Source of the DNA: Paraphysomonas bandaiensis
Taxonomy: Eukaryota > Chrysophyceae
Direction of reading: 5' to 3'
DNA length: 64,000 nt
NCBI GenBank assembly: GCA_965644295.1
Contig: CBFFRP010000457.1
Location: 161,704-225,703, forward strand
A program made the translations under genes and the position numbers. Shown here one piece after another: positions 1 to 11,367 of the stretch (within the stretch, counting starts at the first letter, position 1; each line of letters starts with the position of its first letter). Below the pieces are notes generated by a model. It was not told the DNA's origin. It did not search any database and saw only the letters and a list, made by a program, of their open reading frames with translations.

Positions 1-1840
1 CAATCCTTGGCCTGCTAATGCCTTGGATTGCCTCCCCAGAGGAACGTTCGAAGAAGAATCCCACAGCGATTAAATGCGGACGATCACCTGCTTTGCCTGA
101 GAGAGCAGTTGCCACCGCACCACGACACTTGTCCGTCGCACACTGGGCAAGAATATTCTCACACAGCTCTTCTGCGTGGAGCTCCATCACTTGTCGTAGA
201 TGAACTGCCCCTTGGGATCCCTTGCCTGTACTCGGAAGGTGTGAGTTACGCGCCATATCTTCCAGCACGTCGCACATTAACCACCATCTAGGCTGAATCA
301 ACATCACATTCCGTCGCTTTATTGCAAGCCATCTGGAAGAGTCACTAACTTCTTTTCTTACGTCAACACCAGAAGATTCTTTTAAATTTTGCATCTCACC
401 CAGCATTGTATTGACCAGAGCAGCCCGAGTCGATATACAGTAAATATCATTATCGGCAGTGTTTTCTCTTAGAATCTGACATATATCGCTAACCCATGCG
501 TCTCTTTCTGCTATGCTTGAAGCACAGAGGTAAAGAACCTTCCGACGAGAGATAATAATAAACCAGGAGCTTTCTGTCGATGACAACATACTAGGAAGAG
601 GAAGGCACAAAGTTCCGGTACCTTTCCCTAGCGATATGCAGCATTGCAACCTGAGACCCATATCGACAAATGTGGAGCATAGCAACAGATCCGAACAGAC
701 GTGAACAACACATTCGCCTACGCCACCTCCACTTCCAACACTGCTAGTACTGCTGCTGGCACCGCTCTCTATCCGACCACGACATTGGAAATGGCGCCTC
801 AATCTGCCCTCTCTCACGACTGACCGCCCACGCCTGACTAAAGCCTCTATATCAGTCCTAGGCCTCGTTCCTGAGTTCAGAAACCTTTGGTAGAGGCTAT
901 GGAGTTTCTGCAAGTTACGGTGCTCCATGACTTCATTAAAGCAGTCCAGCAGACACGTTGTACAAGCTCCCAAAAGCTTTTCAGAGGAAACTTCCATTGA
1001 GCAGAGAACTTCCTGATATTCAAAATCTGCTTCTTGTAAACCCAGAAGAACATACCTGTGGGCGTCCGCACAGGTGGCGACATAACTGGGCAAACCACGT
1101 ACTGCCAATTCAGAGAGATGTAGCAAGTTGCGCATATCCACATGTATAGAGAATTCCGGGAATTCGGTGGATAATCTGTTGCATAATTCGCGGAGAGGGT
1201 CATAAAATCGTATTATATGGCGATGCACGGACATGAGTGGGACAAGCTTGTGAAACAATGTGCAGATTGTGGTATGTATATGGACAATGCGCTGTAGTGC
1301 TCTGTCCTGATCACTCACAAATGAGCTGACATCAAGACTAATACTCTTAAGGCCCTGTACGATCTGTTTGCTCAATACAATTGCGCTGTCCACAGCAACA
1401 CTGAACCCGGCGAATGGTGCCGATGAAACAAAAGCACACACAGAGCTCGATGTGACCACAATACAATCTTGCAGATATCTATACAGCTCTTGGAGACGAG
1501 TGCAATATTCTTCCTCCAACTCAATACAAGACTTGAAAACAGCGAGCATAGAAAGCAATGAAGAGATGGGGGCTCCGATGCTTCTGTTGGTAGAGTCAGT
1601 TGCAGCATGCATGTTTATGCACCGGGGATGCAACACAGCGCCTTTCTCTTGCAAAAACACACTGAGGAACTCCTCTGGAGACACCTCATTGAATGATTCC
1701 CTCTGCACAGAGGCACTGGGGGCTCTATTGGGGTTAAGCGGAGGGATTATCTGCTGATGGTGTCCATCTTCATTGTCAGATATGGATTGCTGGTCGATAT
1801 CGCTCTCGTCCAGTAGGTCCTGTGCCATCTCCAGGTCCAT
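1..1840 (-). CDS. Helical (BAR- or DH-like) + PH domain protein, 3' end cut by window edge
   Basis: One frame stays open from an ATG at 1840 (reverse strand, favourable GCCATGG context) to base 1, giving about 613 residues with no stop; the gene continues off the left edge. Residues 1-50 are acidic (MDLEMAQDLLDESDID). Residues about 80-290 are predicted helical; one stretch (IELEEEYCTRLQEL) resembles the membrane-curving F-BAR/BAR signature, although a Dbl-homology helix bundle is possible. Residues about 330-460 look like a PH domain: an EGRLRR start, a VVHVCSDLLLCS strand typical of PH domains that follow DH domains, and a closing helix ERDAWVSDICQIL. The last 150 residues are unrecognised. 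Either reading puts it at membranes in small-GTPase or phosphoinositide signalling. No intron is needed. It is divergent from the ORAI-like gene at 2615. The open frame is seen directly; the PH call is good, the BAR versus DH choice is unresolved. Confidence 0.75.
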   Translation of the reverse strand, partial: MDLEMAQDLLDESDIDQQSISDNEDGHHQQIIPPLNPNRAPSASVQRESFNEVSPEEFLSVFLQEKGAVLHPRCINMHAATDSTNRSIGAPISSLLSMLAVFKSCIELEEEYCTRLQELYRYLQDCIVVTSSSVCAFVSSAPFAGFSVAVDSAIVLSKQIVQGLKSISLDVSSFVSDQDRALQRIVHIHTTICTLFHKLVPLMSVHRHIIRFYDPLRELCNRLSTEFPEFSIHVDMRNLLHLSELAVRGLPSYVATCADAHRYVLLGLQEADFEYQEVLCSMEVSSEKLLGACTTCLLDCFNEVMEHRNLQKLHSLYQRFLNSGTRPRTDIEALVRRGRSVVREGRLRRHFQCRGRIESGASSSTSSVGSGGGVGECVVHVCSDLLLCSTFVDMGLRLQCCISLGKGTGTLCLPLPSMLSSTESSWFIIISRRKVLYLCASSIAERDAWVSDICQILRENTADNDIYCISTRAALVNTMLGEMQNLKESSGVDVRKEVSDSSRWLAIKRRNVMLIQPRWWLMCDVLEDMARNSHLPSTGKGSQGAVHLRQVMELHAEELCENILAQCATDKCRGAVATALSGKAGDRPHLIAVGFFFERSSGEAIQGISRPRI

Positions 1841-2614
1841 GGCAGGGTAGGGTGAAGGGTTATGATGGATAGGATAGCATTGGTGTGGAGATAGTCATGT
1901 ATATATGCATGAGACAGCAGAGTTATGTATGTATGGTGAGGGATGTACTGCACATACAGATACTGCGTATAGAGGTACATAAGCATATGGTCCGGGATAT
2001 ATACGTGTACTAGTGGGTGAAGTAGAGCAGTACATACCAATGATAGGATACTTCTGTATGTATGATATACAGCAGTACGGGTATCCACAGGTACATGAGT
2101 GTATGGTGTGTATGTACCTCTAGGAACCCTCCTGTGCATACTCTACTCTACTCCATCCTATAGTATGTATATATATACAGCAGTACGGATCTGGTATACA
2201 GGTACAGGTATCCACAGGTACAGGAGTGTATGATGTGTATACAACATCAGCACTCTCACTCCTTTCATAGGAACCCCCCCCCATACCTACACTACACAAT
2301 ACTATACTCTACACTATACTCTGTAGTATGTATACATATACAGCAGTACGGATCTGGTATACAGGTACAGGTATCCACAGGTACAGGAGTGTATGGTGTG
2401 TATGTACCTCTAGGAACCCTCCTGTACTCTACTCCATCATACACATACAGCAGTACGTGTCCACCTCTATGTATGTATGTCTATGTATGTATATATATAC
2501 GTGTGCCATCTCTCATCTCTACACACATATATCCATATCAATCTCCTCATACACACACCTCACAACATCCTAACCATCACATAACTCTCTCCCTCCCCCC
2601 CCCTCTAATCAATC
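1841..2614. promoter_or_regulatory. Shared divergent promoter region with tandem duplications
   Basis: This 774-bp gap separates two head-to-head start codons. From about 2063 to 2460 it holds three imperfect tandem copies of a segment of roughly 100-165 bp. Each copy contains TACAGCAGTACGG, GTATCCACAGGTACA and GTACCTCTAGGAACCCTCCT. TATATA-rich stretches follow each copy, and a pyrimidine/CA-rich tract (2480-2610) precedes the ATG at 2615. No protein-coding signal is convincing here. Confidence 0.55.
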
Positions 2615-4399
2615 ATGATCGTTGCAGACCGTAACATGCTAAAAGCCTCATTAGCTAAAGGCGTATTAGAGATCCAACTCACACTCATTCAACTCTATAC
2701 AAGTAACCTCAACGCTATTGGTACACAAGCAGCTTTAGTAGCTGGATTTGCTTTTACAGGCATAGCAGAAACAACATATCCAAGTGGAGAATTTGTTGAT
2801 AGTATTCTTGAATACTTTTATTATTTTTTTATTACTTTATGTTTAGTTTCGGGTCTGTTTGCTGTATCCCAATCAACTATCGTTACTTTATATGGACCAG
2901 CTATGGCACTTAGTGGTGAAACACCTGAAGCTGTAACAAAATCTGTATCAAATATGAGAACACAACAAGATTTTGTATTTAAAGTTGGTGGAGTATCGAT
3001 TACATCACTGTTTTTATCGGCTATAGTCCTGTCATGGGCTAGACGGCCGAGAGGAGTGGCGATTCTCAATACGATTGTATATATGGGGGTCTACTATCTT
3101 ATGGTGACGGAAGGACGAAAGGCGTATCTTTTGTTTGCATCTATCAAGGAAGAGGTGGGAGCGTATGAGGAAAAATCAGGTATATCTCTGTGGTGTCTGA
3201 GTGGTAGAGCTTGACTGGATTGGTGTATAGGTAAAGGAAATTCACCTGCACTGTCCCGCGCCAAGAGCGATGTCAACCCCATGGTGACTGCTGCACATGA
3301 TGGCGTCATGAGCGACAATATGTCTGCAGTAGGGAGTGGTGAGAACGATCAGACTGCAGAACAGGTATGTACTGCTAAGTGCGAATTATACTGACGTATA
3401 CGCACACACGATACTAATGGACACATATTGTCACATAATTCATTTGTGTTTAGGGCACTCAGACGAGGGCAAGAGGCGCTCTCTGGATGCGACAGAGTCT
3501 TTCTAAAGGCGGAGAGTTGCAACTATGCTATGCAGTACTGGAGAAGGGCAAGTTAGATATCTACCGCAAGGAGTCGGTAAGTATATATGACAAAATTATT
3601 TCCAATTTTTTGAAGGCTGAATTTTGTGTAGGATTTCGTTAATCACGAGAATCCTATTAACCAGAGACCATTTCAACTGTGGAAGTACCGTCTTGAACTC
3701 GATCCCAGGTAATGCATCTGTTGTGTACGTACGGTGTATACCGCGTGTACCTCACTGGAACATCAGTGCGCATGAACCAATATATAAATTTAACAACCCA
3801 TTTATAGAAAGTTCAACCGTGGACTTACATCTGCCTCAAAGTCTCTTCGAAAATTGGCCACTGGGCAGGGCGAGTTTTCAATCACCCAGCTGGCTACCTC
3901 TGACTACGATTTGAAAGAAGCAGTCCACAAGTACAGGTTTATACTTTATCCTAAGGTAACTAAAATGCACCGTGCAGTGCACCCAAATATTACCACTCCA
4001 CTGATTTAAGTATTTAATTTTATTATGGAAGTGTGACGGTGTTGTCTACTTGTAGGTGCTCTCTGAGCTTACCCCACTGGCTACTGGAGAGTTCATGGCC
4101 AACGATGAGCAGTCATATAAACTTTGGATCAAAGCCTTGTCTAGAGTCATCCGGTATATATGCATTATGTGTCATTTAAAGAGAGTATATGTGTGCTTTG
4201 TGTATAAATTTGTGGTGAGTCAACGTCTAGCCTAACATGGTATATAGGTCGTACGAACACATCGAGGCGAACCCTACTGTTGAGGCGACAATGAGGTAAC
4301 TAAGTATACAATGTATTCTTCGTTTTACTCAAGTATGTGAACTTTAGGGCAAATGCTAATGTGGAGCTTGCTGTAAATGCCGCCAGTCGATCCAGCTGA
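2615..4399 (+). CDS. ORAI-like calcium channel fused to a PH-like domain
   Basis: Eight exons join in frame with GT-AG introns: 2615-3179, 3231-3364, 3454-3576, 3632-3708, 3808-3955, 4056-4153, 4248-4295 and 4348-4399 (414 aa). Exon 1 encodes four membrane segments (about residues 36-53, 70-105, 128-148, 155-175). The first, AALVAGFAFTGIAE, aligns with TM1 of animal ORAI channels (GFAMVAMVE), placing Glu52 exactly at the selectivity-filter glutamate (human Glu106). The basic pore residues of animal ORAI1 (Lys87, Arg91) align with Asn and Thr. Exon 2 is a polar linker. Exons 3-7 encode a PH-like domain: LWMRQSLSKGGELQLCYAVL at the start and YKLWIKALSRVI as the closing helix. Inferred role: calcium entry at the plasma membrane or a related cation channel, with lipid binding by the PH domain. 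Exon phases agree at every junction. Confidence 0.8.
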
Positions 4400-4600
4400 G
4401 TGTACATCTTGGAACCTACCCGAATTATATTCTTCCTGGTGTAACAAGGTCCAATAGCTGGATTTTTTGCTATTTATCTATAGCAGTATCTAAATATCTG
4501 TGTTTCTGCGGTGTTCATTCCGATGCACTAGGAAAAGCTTGTATATTGACAATAATAAGGAGCTCATATTTTCACGTTCGTTTTTATTCTCTTTCTTCTC
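4400..4600 (+). other. 3' flank of ORAI-like gene
   Basis: No coding signal is visible. The stretch is AT-rich and probably holds the 3' UTR; it ends at the TG that opens the LTR at 4601. Confidence 0.4.
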
Positions 4601-5964
4601 TGCAGTATGATGCAATATATATTGTGCAACTGAAGTGAGTTAATAGTGTGCAATAGTTGAAGCCAACTCATAGGTTACAGAGGAAGTAAATTCAGTTGCT
4701 GATATGTGACTATGTAAGGTATAGGAGTGACTGGCGAGCATATGATAAACAGATGTTCACCAGATGTTACAATGTCATGAGTATGATGTAGCGATGTGTT
4801 TAGATTAGTAATTATAATTTCTTACTTGAAAAAAGTGCATTGTGTGCAACAGAGAAAGGTAAAGGTTTACGTGTAGAGCAATGTTAACTTCAGTGAAAGG
4901 TTCAATTCTAGCATGGCAGCGAGTGATAGTTTAGATGAGAAGGCGACAGAGGACAGTCAGATTCTGAAGTTGGACAAGTAGAGTCGAAATAATCACCTGG
5001 GGCTGGAACCGAAAACTACTAGAGGGGGTAGAGCACGAGAGTTACGGCATGAGCGAAATGACACTGTGTTGCAACGATTTGGAAGGCTTGTGAACATGAC
5101 GCAGATGTGTTGGAGGTTTCGAACCAATACATGGAGGCAATGGCGCTACTACCAGATGATGATCTCAATAAGGACGGTTTGTCCTATCAGATGCCTCAAA
5201 TGTTGGTAGATAGGTTCGGGGTGAGTTGGAAAATGCACTCTAGAAGACTACAGCGATAGTTGTATCCTCCTCTTTCACGTGTACAGATGATATGGGATAG
5301 GAAGTAGTGCTAAAAAGCTTTCTCCTAAATCACCCATACTTGTCATGTCTAATTATAGCTACATCATATATGTCAAAATTAATAATCTATCTAGTCTAAC
5401 GACAATGCTTTTTCTTTAACGATCTAAACAGGTGCAGTGTTTTTAACGATCTGAAGTGTGAAAAAGGTGCAGGGGTATGATGCCTGTTTACCCTCTCAAC
5501 TATTCTCTACCATACCTACTACATTATGTACTTAATACATCTGTTTCAACAAAATCGCATCAAAACAGTTGCAAAAGAGTTTATAATATGCCCTAAGCAA
5601 AAAACTGTTCTTTTCTGAGGATGTTAGAATTGAACCTTTCACTGAAGTTAACATTGCTCTACACGTAAACCTTTACCTTTCTCTGTTGCACACAATGCAC
5701 TTTTTTCAAGTAAGAAATTATAATTACTAATCTAAACACATCGCTACATCATACTCATGGCATTGTAACATCTGGTGAACATCTGTTCTCAGCAACATAT
5801 GTTCGCCAGTCACTCCTATACCTTACATAGTCACATATCAGTAAATGAATTTACTTCCTCTGTAACTATATTCTCCCGTTACACCTATGAGTTGGCTTCA
5901 CCTATTTCACACTATTAACTCACTTCAATTGCACAATATATAATATATATTGCATCATACTTCA
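4601..5964 (+). mobile_element. Rearranged LTR retrotransposon fragment, LTRs in inverted order
   Basis: The left LTR (4601-4913, 313 bp, TGCAGTATG...TTCTAGCA) reads forward. A diverged copy lies at 5622-5964 in reverse complement (TGTTAGAAT...CATACTTCA, 343 bp). Directly after the left LTR comes TGGCAGCGAG, in the position of a tRNA primer-binding site, and the gag-like ATG at 4913 uses the last LTR base. The internal part (4913-5240) is gag debris. The rest to 5621 shows no coding sequence. Direct LTRs are expected in an intact element; the opposed order implies recombination, a second insertion or an inversion. Shared LTR-end and ATG design suggests the same copia clade as 55116-60317. Confidence 0.6.
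4913..5222 (+). pseudogene. Broken copia-type gag fragment
   Basis: The ATG at 4913 opens MAASDSLDEKATEDSQILK and then meets a stop after about 22 codons. A later frame reads YMEAMALLPDDDLNKDGLS and QMPQMLVDRFGVSW, which looks like copia gag. Stops and a frame change show it is not functional. Confidence 0.5.
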
Positions 5965-6055
5965 GAACTCGACATTAGTAATGTATTGTTGGTACCGATC
6001 AGGCTTTCTTAACAAATAATTGTTAGTTATGTAGATCTTATATTTCCTATATTCC

Positions 6056-6935
6056 CGCAGACTGTGCACACCCCACAGACAACATGGCGCACATGCTTCT
6101 CACCTGCACTCACCCTGACATCATTCACATACGTGAAGATGTCCACCAAGCACACCACAATAAGCTTGACAAACTTCGCACACGCACGCTCCCCCATCCC
6201 TGGTTTTACACCGCCATAACTAAACTAGCCAAAGCCGCATGGAACCCAGCCACCCCCCAGGTTGAGCGCTACTGGACCGGCCACATTACTGCCACACAAA
6301 TGGCCGACGCATTCGGACGCCACATATCCAGCTCACTGCTCGAACATCAATTCCACGCCCTAGAAAAATCCATCGCCTCTATCCTACTCCCCCTATATGA
6401 TGGAGGGCTCCGTATGCTTCGCAATAGGGGACACAGACACCTCAACGTAGACACGGCACCGGCGACACCGGTCCCGACACACGCAAAGCCCCACCAGCCC
6501 CGACACCCGACACCAAAAGTACTCCAGCTACTCCAGGCGACATCCACCCCACGAACTACACTCTCTGCAAGAGCCCAGACCCGACAGAGGCAAGCGCAAC
6601 CACTCCGGAAACAACTTCTCCTTACTTGTAGCCGAAACCCCACCTCAACAACCAGCACCATCTCCACCACCGACTTGCACTCTCATATACAACTCGCCTC
6701 ACCCACCCCCCACATAATCCATGGCACAGGCCCGCCAGACACATTGCCCAAAGGTAGACCCCCCGACTAACCTCACTACAAGGGACGGTTGCACCATGGT
6801 GCTCGCAGCGATGCACAAGCAGTCCCGAGACGGTTGCCCGCCACTAGTAGTATATAGCAAATCTAGTTATTAGCTAGTCTATAGACATAAACTAGTTTCT
6901 GTACGCAACCGTACTCATGTAATAATCAGACTTTC
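6056..6935 (+). mobile_element. 5'-truncated non-LTR (LINE-like) retroelement with 16-bp TSD
   Basis: The 16-bp sequence ATATTTCCTATATTCC occurs at 6040-6055 and again at 6936-6951, flanking an 880-bp insert that is far richer in C than its AT-rich surroundings. The insert carries the end of one reading frame (6062-6769). Long direct repeats around a 5'-truncated coding tail are the usual product of target-primed reverse transcription. No poly-A tail is seen; the 3' end is TAATAATCAGACTTTC. Confidence 0.6.
6062..6769 (+). pseudogene. C-terminal fragment of a LINE-type reverse transcriptase ORF
   Basis: The frame entering from the insert's left end reads DCAHPTDNMAHMLLTCTHPD, which fits the zinc-binding pattern often found after LINE reverse transcriptases (Cys...Asp-Asn...His...Cys). 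It continues about 220 residues with a proline/threonine-rich tail to the stop near 6769. The polymerase and endonuclease domains are absent because of 5' truncation. An ordinary gene could start at ATG 6084, but the flanking duplication and base composition favour an element remnant. Confidence 0.45.
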
Positions 6936-7059
6936 ATATTTCCTATATTCCAACGCAATGGATATTACTTCCCATTTACTTGAAGAAAATACTTAACAAG
7001 AAAATTAATTTCAATTTTTATAGTCCTAAAGTGAAAATGAAAACACTATCTATATACAG

Positions 7060-8852
7060 TTATTCACATGTTTCTACACATTCATATCCTTTCTGACCAT
7101 TACAGCTACTAGCAGACAAAGCATCGCTAACAATAGGGTTTGCAGTTGTGACATGAACATCATTGAGCTCAAATTCATGGATAGCCCCCCCAGTATCGCT
7201 ACCGCCAGTTTCTATCGTTGACACAAGAACTGTATCTTTCTTACTTTGTACCGAAATTAAAAGCGTCAAAAGGGAACCTGATATCAAAAATATCCCGGCT
7301 AATAATATTGAAACAGTGTAATTTCCTGTAGCATCGTAGACGATTCCGCCAATGGGGGCTGAAAATAAGTTTCCAATAGTGTTAGACGTATACATTAAGC
7401 CCATCACAGATGCCATATTATTAGAACTAAATAGCTCGCTGCAAACCACGGGTAGCAGACTTACAAGGCCACCTAGACATAAATCACACGTTACATAAAA
7501 TTGACGAATAAGAATTACAGGGGTAAGAATACATCCGTGGATGCCACACATATAACGATTTGATGTAACTAAAAACCAGTAGTTTATGGATAAATACTAC
7601 TTTTTTGAACAGTTCAATCAATGTATCAAGTACATATAATACCATACACTCTTTGCGCTATCACTACACCAACCCTAATCGAATGTTTCATATAATTTCA
7701 CTATCTTAGATACATATTTTTAATCCACAATTCAAAAAATACCTGAGAAAAAACCATATAGGATGCAAAACACAGAGAGTGAGATGAAGTCTGCACAAGA
7801 AGCCCAGTATAGCACGGCTAACCCCCCCACAAGAACACACACTCTGAAGCACCAGAGCTTGCTGTACTGGTCAGCTACATATCCTGAGAATATTCCACGA
7901 TTAGAGTGATCCTTGTAGACGATGAAGAACACACTACTCGAATTAACATTAAGCTACACGTAATCTACTCATGTTAGAACCAAGTAAAATACAACGCAAA
8001 TACGTATAATAAAACAGGTTAAATTCTACCTATCCCAGCTCGCCCAAGAGCACTAGTGAGTCCTAGAATTGACAGCAAGTACACGCTCTGAGTAGATCCC
8101 ACACCATGCAATTGTGCATACTTTACCACATGAACAAAGGGCATCATATACCCAAGAGATGCCAACAGTAAAGATAGATAGAGAACAGTAAAATTGGGTT
8201 GCCTGAAGTATTGAAGGGATTGCGTGGAGTTACTTGCTGAGGAGCACAATGGCAGGCGACGCCTAGTAATAACACCGCAACATACTAATCCAATTGTGGT
8301 TATAAAAGCCATATACTGCAAAGCAACTCGCCATGAGAACGACTGTAGCAGTAGATTAATAACAGGAGCGAAGCCGAACTGTCCCAACCCTGACCCCGAC
8401 ACAGCGATACCAACTGCCAGTCCTCTTTTCTTGTCAAAGTACTGACCGATAGCACTAACTGCCCCTATGAACGATAAGCTGTACCCACAGCCACAGATAA
8501 CACCTTGAGTGAGATACAAATGCCATAACTCCGAGCTGATAGAGGCTAATAACAGTCCGACCCCCACAATAATGCCCCCTAAAGATATGCACATCCCATT
8601 GCCGATCTTATCAGCCATAGATCCGGATACACCTGCAAGACCAGTAAGTCCACCAGCAGCAATTGATCCAATCCATGCCACTTGACCACCAGATGAGTGG
8701 AAGGCGTGTATGTATACGGGATACACCACCCCAAAGCTGTAGATGTTACCCAACACAAAGAAATGTACAAAGAAGGCACCTATCACTACAATCCAACCGT
8801 ATCCACCTTCAGGAGGGGGAGAGGTAGGATCTGTTGTCTTGATGAACTTCAT
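7060..8852 (-). CDS. Monocarboxylate transporter-like MFS permease (SLC16 family)
   Basis: Three exons on the reverse strand, 8852-8030, 7883-7743 and 7472-7060, join in phase to 458 aa, a typical SLC16 length. The start at 8852 (MKFIKTTDP) is followed by PPEGGYGWIVVIGAFF, which matches the conserved SLC16 motif before TM1. Further features are SMADKIGNG after TM2, GQYFDKKRGLAVGIAVSGSG around TM4-5 and GYVADQYSKLW between TM8 and TM9, with twelve hydrophobic segments in all. The first exon ends after GRAGIG and the second begins YVADQ, so the junction rebuilds a conserved loop. Expected role: proton-linked or facilitated transport of lactate, pyruvate or other monocarboxylates across a membrane; the substrate cannot be read from sequence. 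A frame continuing upstream into the (ATGT)n array is not believed coding. Divergent from the RING gene at 9324. Confidence 0.88.
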
Positions 8853-9058
8853 TTCATTGCATATGATCTCATATACATACACCCCTATAGTCCCATATGC
8901 GCCATACCATACTACGATACACACACACTGAGATGGAACACACCCTGCTGCTGTACCATGTACACGTCCAGCCATATACAGCGAAGTATACATCCAGAAG
9001 ACTACGAAGTGGACACCACCACCATATAGAGAACCTTTGATTGGCTGTGAAGTCTCGG

Positions 9059-9060
<2 letters not shown>

Positions 9061-9089
<29 letters not shown>

Positions 9090-9254
9090 TGTATGTATGT
9101 ATGTATGTATGTATGTATGTATGTATGTATGTATGTATGTATGTATGTATGTATGTATGTATGTATGTATGTATGTATGTATGTATGTATGTATGTATGT
9201 ATGTATGTATGTATGTATGTATGTATGTATGTATGTATGTATGTATGTATGTAT
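9061..9254 (+). repeat. (ATGT)n microsatellite, about 48 units
   Basis: Uninterrupted ATGT units lie between the divergent starts at 8852 (-) and 9324 (+). The repeat has no stop codon in any of six frames, so it creates spurious open frames. The ATGT strand is the sense strand of the gene at 9324. Confidence 0.97.
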
Positions 9255-9323
9255 AGCTATGTGGTTCAGTGTATGTATGTGTGATGGGATTATAGTCATA
9301 TATATGTGTATCTATAGATCTGT

Positions 9324-11367
9324 ATGATGTCTGGAGACTCCGAACTCTACCAGTGCATAATCTGTCATGAACCTTACCGCCGAGAGGGTCGTTTATCTCC
9401 CGTAACTCTCATGTGCGGTCACTCTCTGTGTGTGGGGTGTTATGAGTCTCTTCCCTCATCATCAGCATCATCAGCAGCATCTTCCTCCTTATTATGTCCC
9501 ATATGCTCTCTTCCATGTCCCCCTCCATCCAAAAACACAACTCTATTAAAAGAGATTGCTTCAAGAGAGCTCGCATCATGTTCATTGGCTATACATACAC
9601 TGTGCAGTGAGTGTATGAGGACAACGAGCTCTGTATGCTGTGAAGAGTGCGATCGGATGCTATGCAGAAGATGTGACGATCGTCTACACAGACAGGGAGA
9701 TAGAACACAGCATCTGAGAGAGTGTACGCGAACGGAAGAGACGGATATGTGTGCCAGTCATATGCATCCGCTGACTCAGTACTGCAAGACGTGTGAGCGA
9801 TCTGTATGTGATGATTGTGCCTCGACTGGTGAACATGCTGCTCACGAGACGGGTGATCTAAAAAGCGTTGCTGCTAAAATAGAGAAGCGCATGTCCAACT
9901 ATAGGAAAGTACTGGAGCAGATATGCGCCGAAACGAGCTCGATGTCCTCTAATATTGAGCAATGTTTAGGCAATGCAGGTGTTGGTGATGAGAAAAATTC
10001 AGAATCATCATCTTTACGTAACGAGTGGAAGCAAACAGCAAGGAATTCTATCAACCAAACTTTTGAAAAGCTACATGCTGCTTTGCACAAACGACGCCAG
10101 GAACTGCTAACCATGGTGGATAACGTATACGAGGAGAAAAAGCTGCATTTGCTCGGACAAAATGCAAGCGCCAATAATCTCCATCGGAGTGCACACGAAT
10201 TGTTAGAAAAAATCGAAGAGTTTCCGCCGGATCGGGAGGCTTCTTTGGTTAGTTTGTACGGGGAACTACAAGAACAACTTGATGATTTAAACGAGGTCGA
10301 TATACATACTATGATAGGCCCCGTAAATGACCTACGAGTCCACACTTCTTTTGATACCAAAGACCTCGATGTGCTGTTTAGCATAGTTCATACCCTGGGC
10401 ACTGTTGGTGAGAAAGGAGAAGCTGGAAGGGATGTATCACAAAATAAAACTACCAGATCACGGTCTCCCGCCCCCTCTTCTTCGATAGGATCGAAGGGTG
10501 ACAATCGACCTGTCGGAAATATTGAGGAATCCGCTCCCCTGTCATTTGATGACTTATACGTAGGTATGGTTGTCGTGTACAGTTTATCTGGACTTATATG
10601 ATATGTGTGGAGAATGTTGAGTCCGTATGATTTATGTTTGCTTTTTTAGGGATGAGGGTGGACGCTCTCGATACTGTGAATAGATGGGCAGAAGCGGAGG
10701 TAAACGCCAACGTTCACGTCATTTTTGGTATATAATATCCTCTGCTACTACTAGTGCGGTGCATGACAACTACTCGCATACGATTACGAGATCTGACTGT
10801 GTACAATGTATTTCACTCTCCCTGTAACTGTGAACTGCCGTATTGTTCAGGTTTTAGAACTCGATGCGGGTGAGCGGGAAGTGCTTGTGTCGTACGTTTA
10901 TTGGCCCTCTGAGTGGAATGAATGGTTGCCTGTAAGAAGCGATGTAATTGCTCCTTTGAAAACGCACACCCTCTGCGCTGGGCGTGAGATTTGCGTGGGC
11001 CAGAGGGTAGAAGTATGTAATGGTGGAAGCGAATGGAGGGAAGCTTTCGTAACTAATGTCAATGGCTATCAGGTTTGAAGCAACTTCGCGTTACAGTCTG
11101 CATTTGCGTTGTTTTCTTGAGTTATGAGTGCTGCACTGCATGTATTTTAATGCGTGCACCTTATCATGATTGTAGATAATTAGGTACATGTAGGTGGAAG
11201 TCCTGTATGAAGACGACAAGCAGAAGGAGCGGAGCTTAACTGTGGATACTCGTATGGATCGTATCCGACAGTATGGTATTGCGGCTCAACCAAAGAAAAA
11301 AAGAGCAAGTACGTCGTCGTCAAAGTCGAATAATAGTAAGCAAGGCAAAAAGAAAGCACGTGCGTGA
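9324..11367 (+). CDS. RING/double B-box (TRIM-like) protein with C-terminal tudor-knot
   Basis: Four exons (9324-10563, 10650-10699, 10851-11072, 11194-11367) join in phase to 561 aa. Residues 10-60 form a RING finger (C10, C13, C30, H32, C35, C38, C57, C60). Residues about 93-131 form a first B-box (CCEECDRMLCRRCDDRLH) and about 147-185 a second (CKTCERSVCDDC...HAAH). A predicted coiled coil (about 190-320) follows. Residues about 413-510 resemble a tudor-knot/chromo-barrel: YVGMRVDALD, VSYVYWPSEWNEWLP. The tail (KKKRASTSSSKSNNSKQGKK) is a likely nuclear localisation signal. RING, B-boxes and coiled coil together define TRIM-type ubiquitin ligases; a chromatin-reader-like C-terminus is unusual for them. 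Inferred role: nuclear E3 ligase recruited through a histone or protein mark. Confidence 0.85.

Noticed and set aside
1368-1757. Forward-strand 129-codon frame
   Set aside because: It overlaps the much longer reverse-strand frame 1840-1, which contains a PH domain, so it is a shadow.
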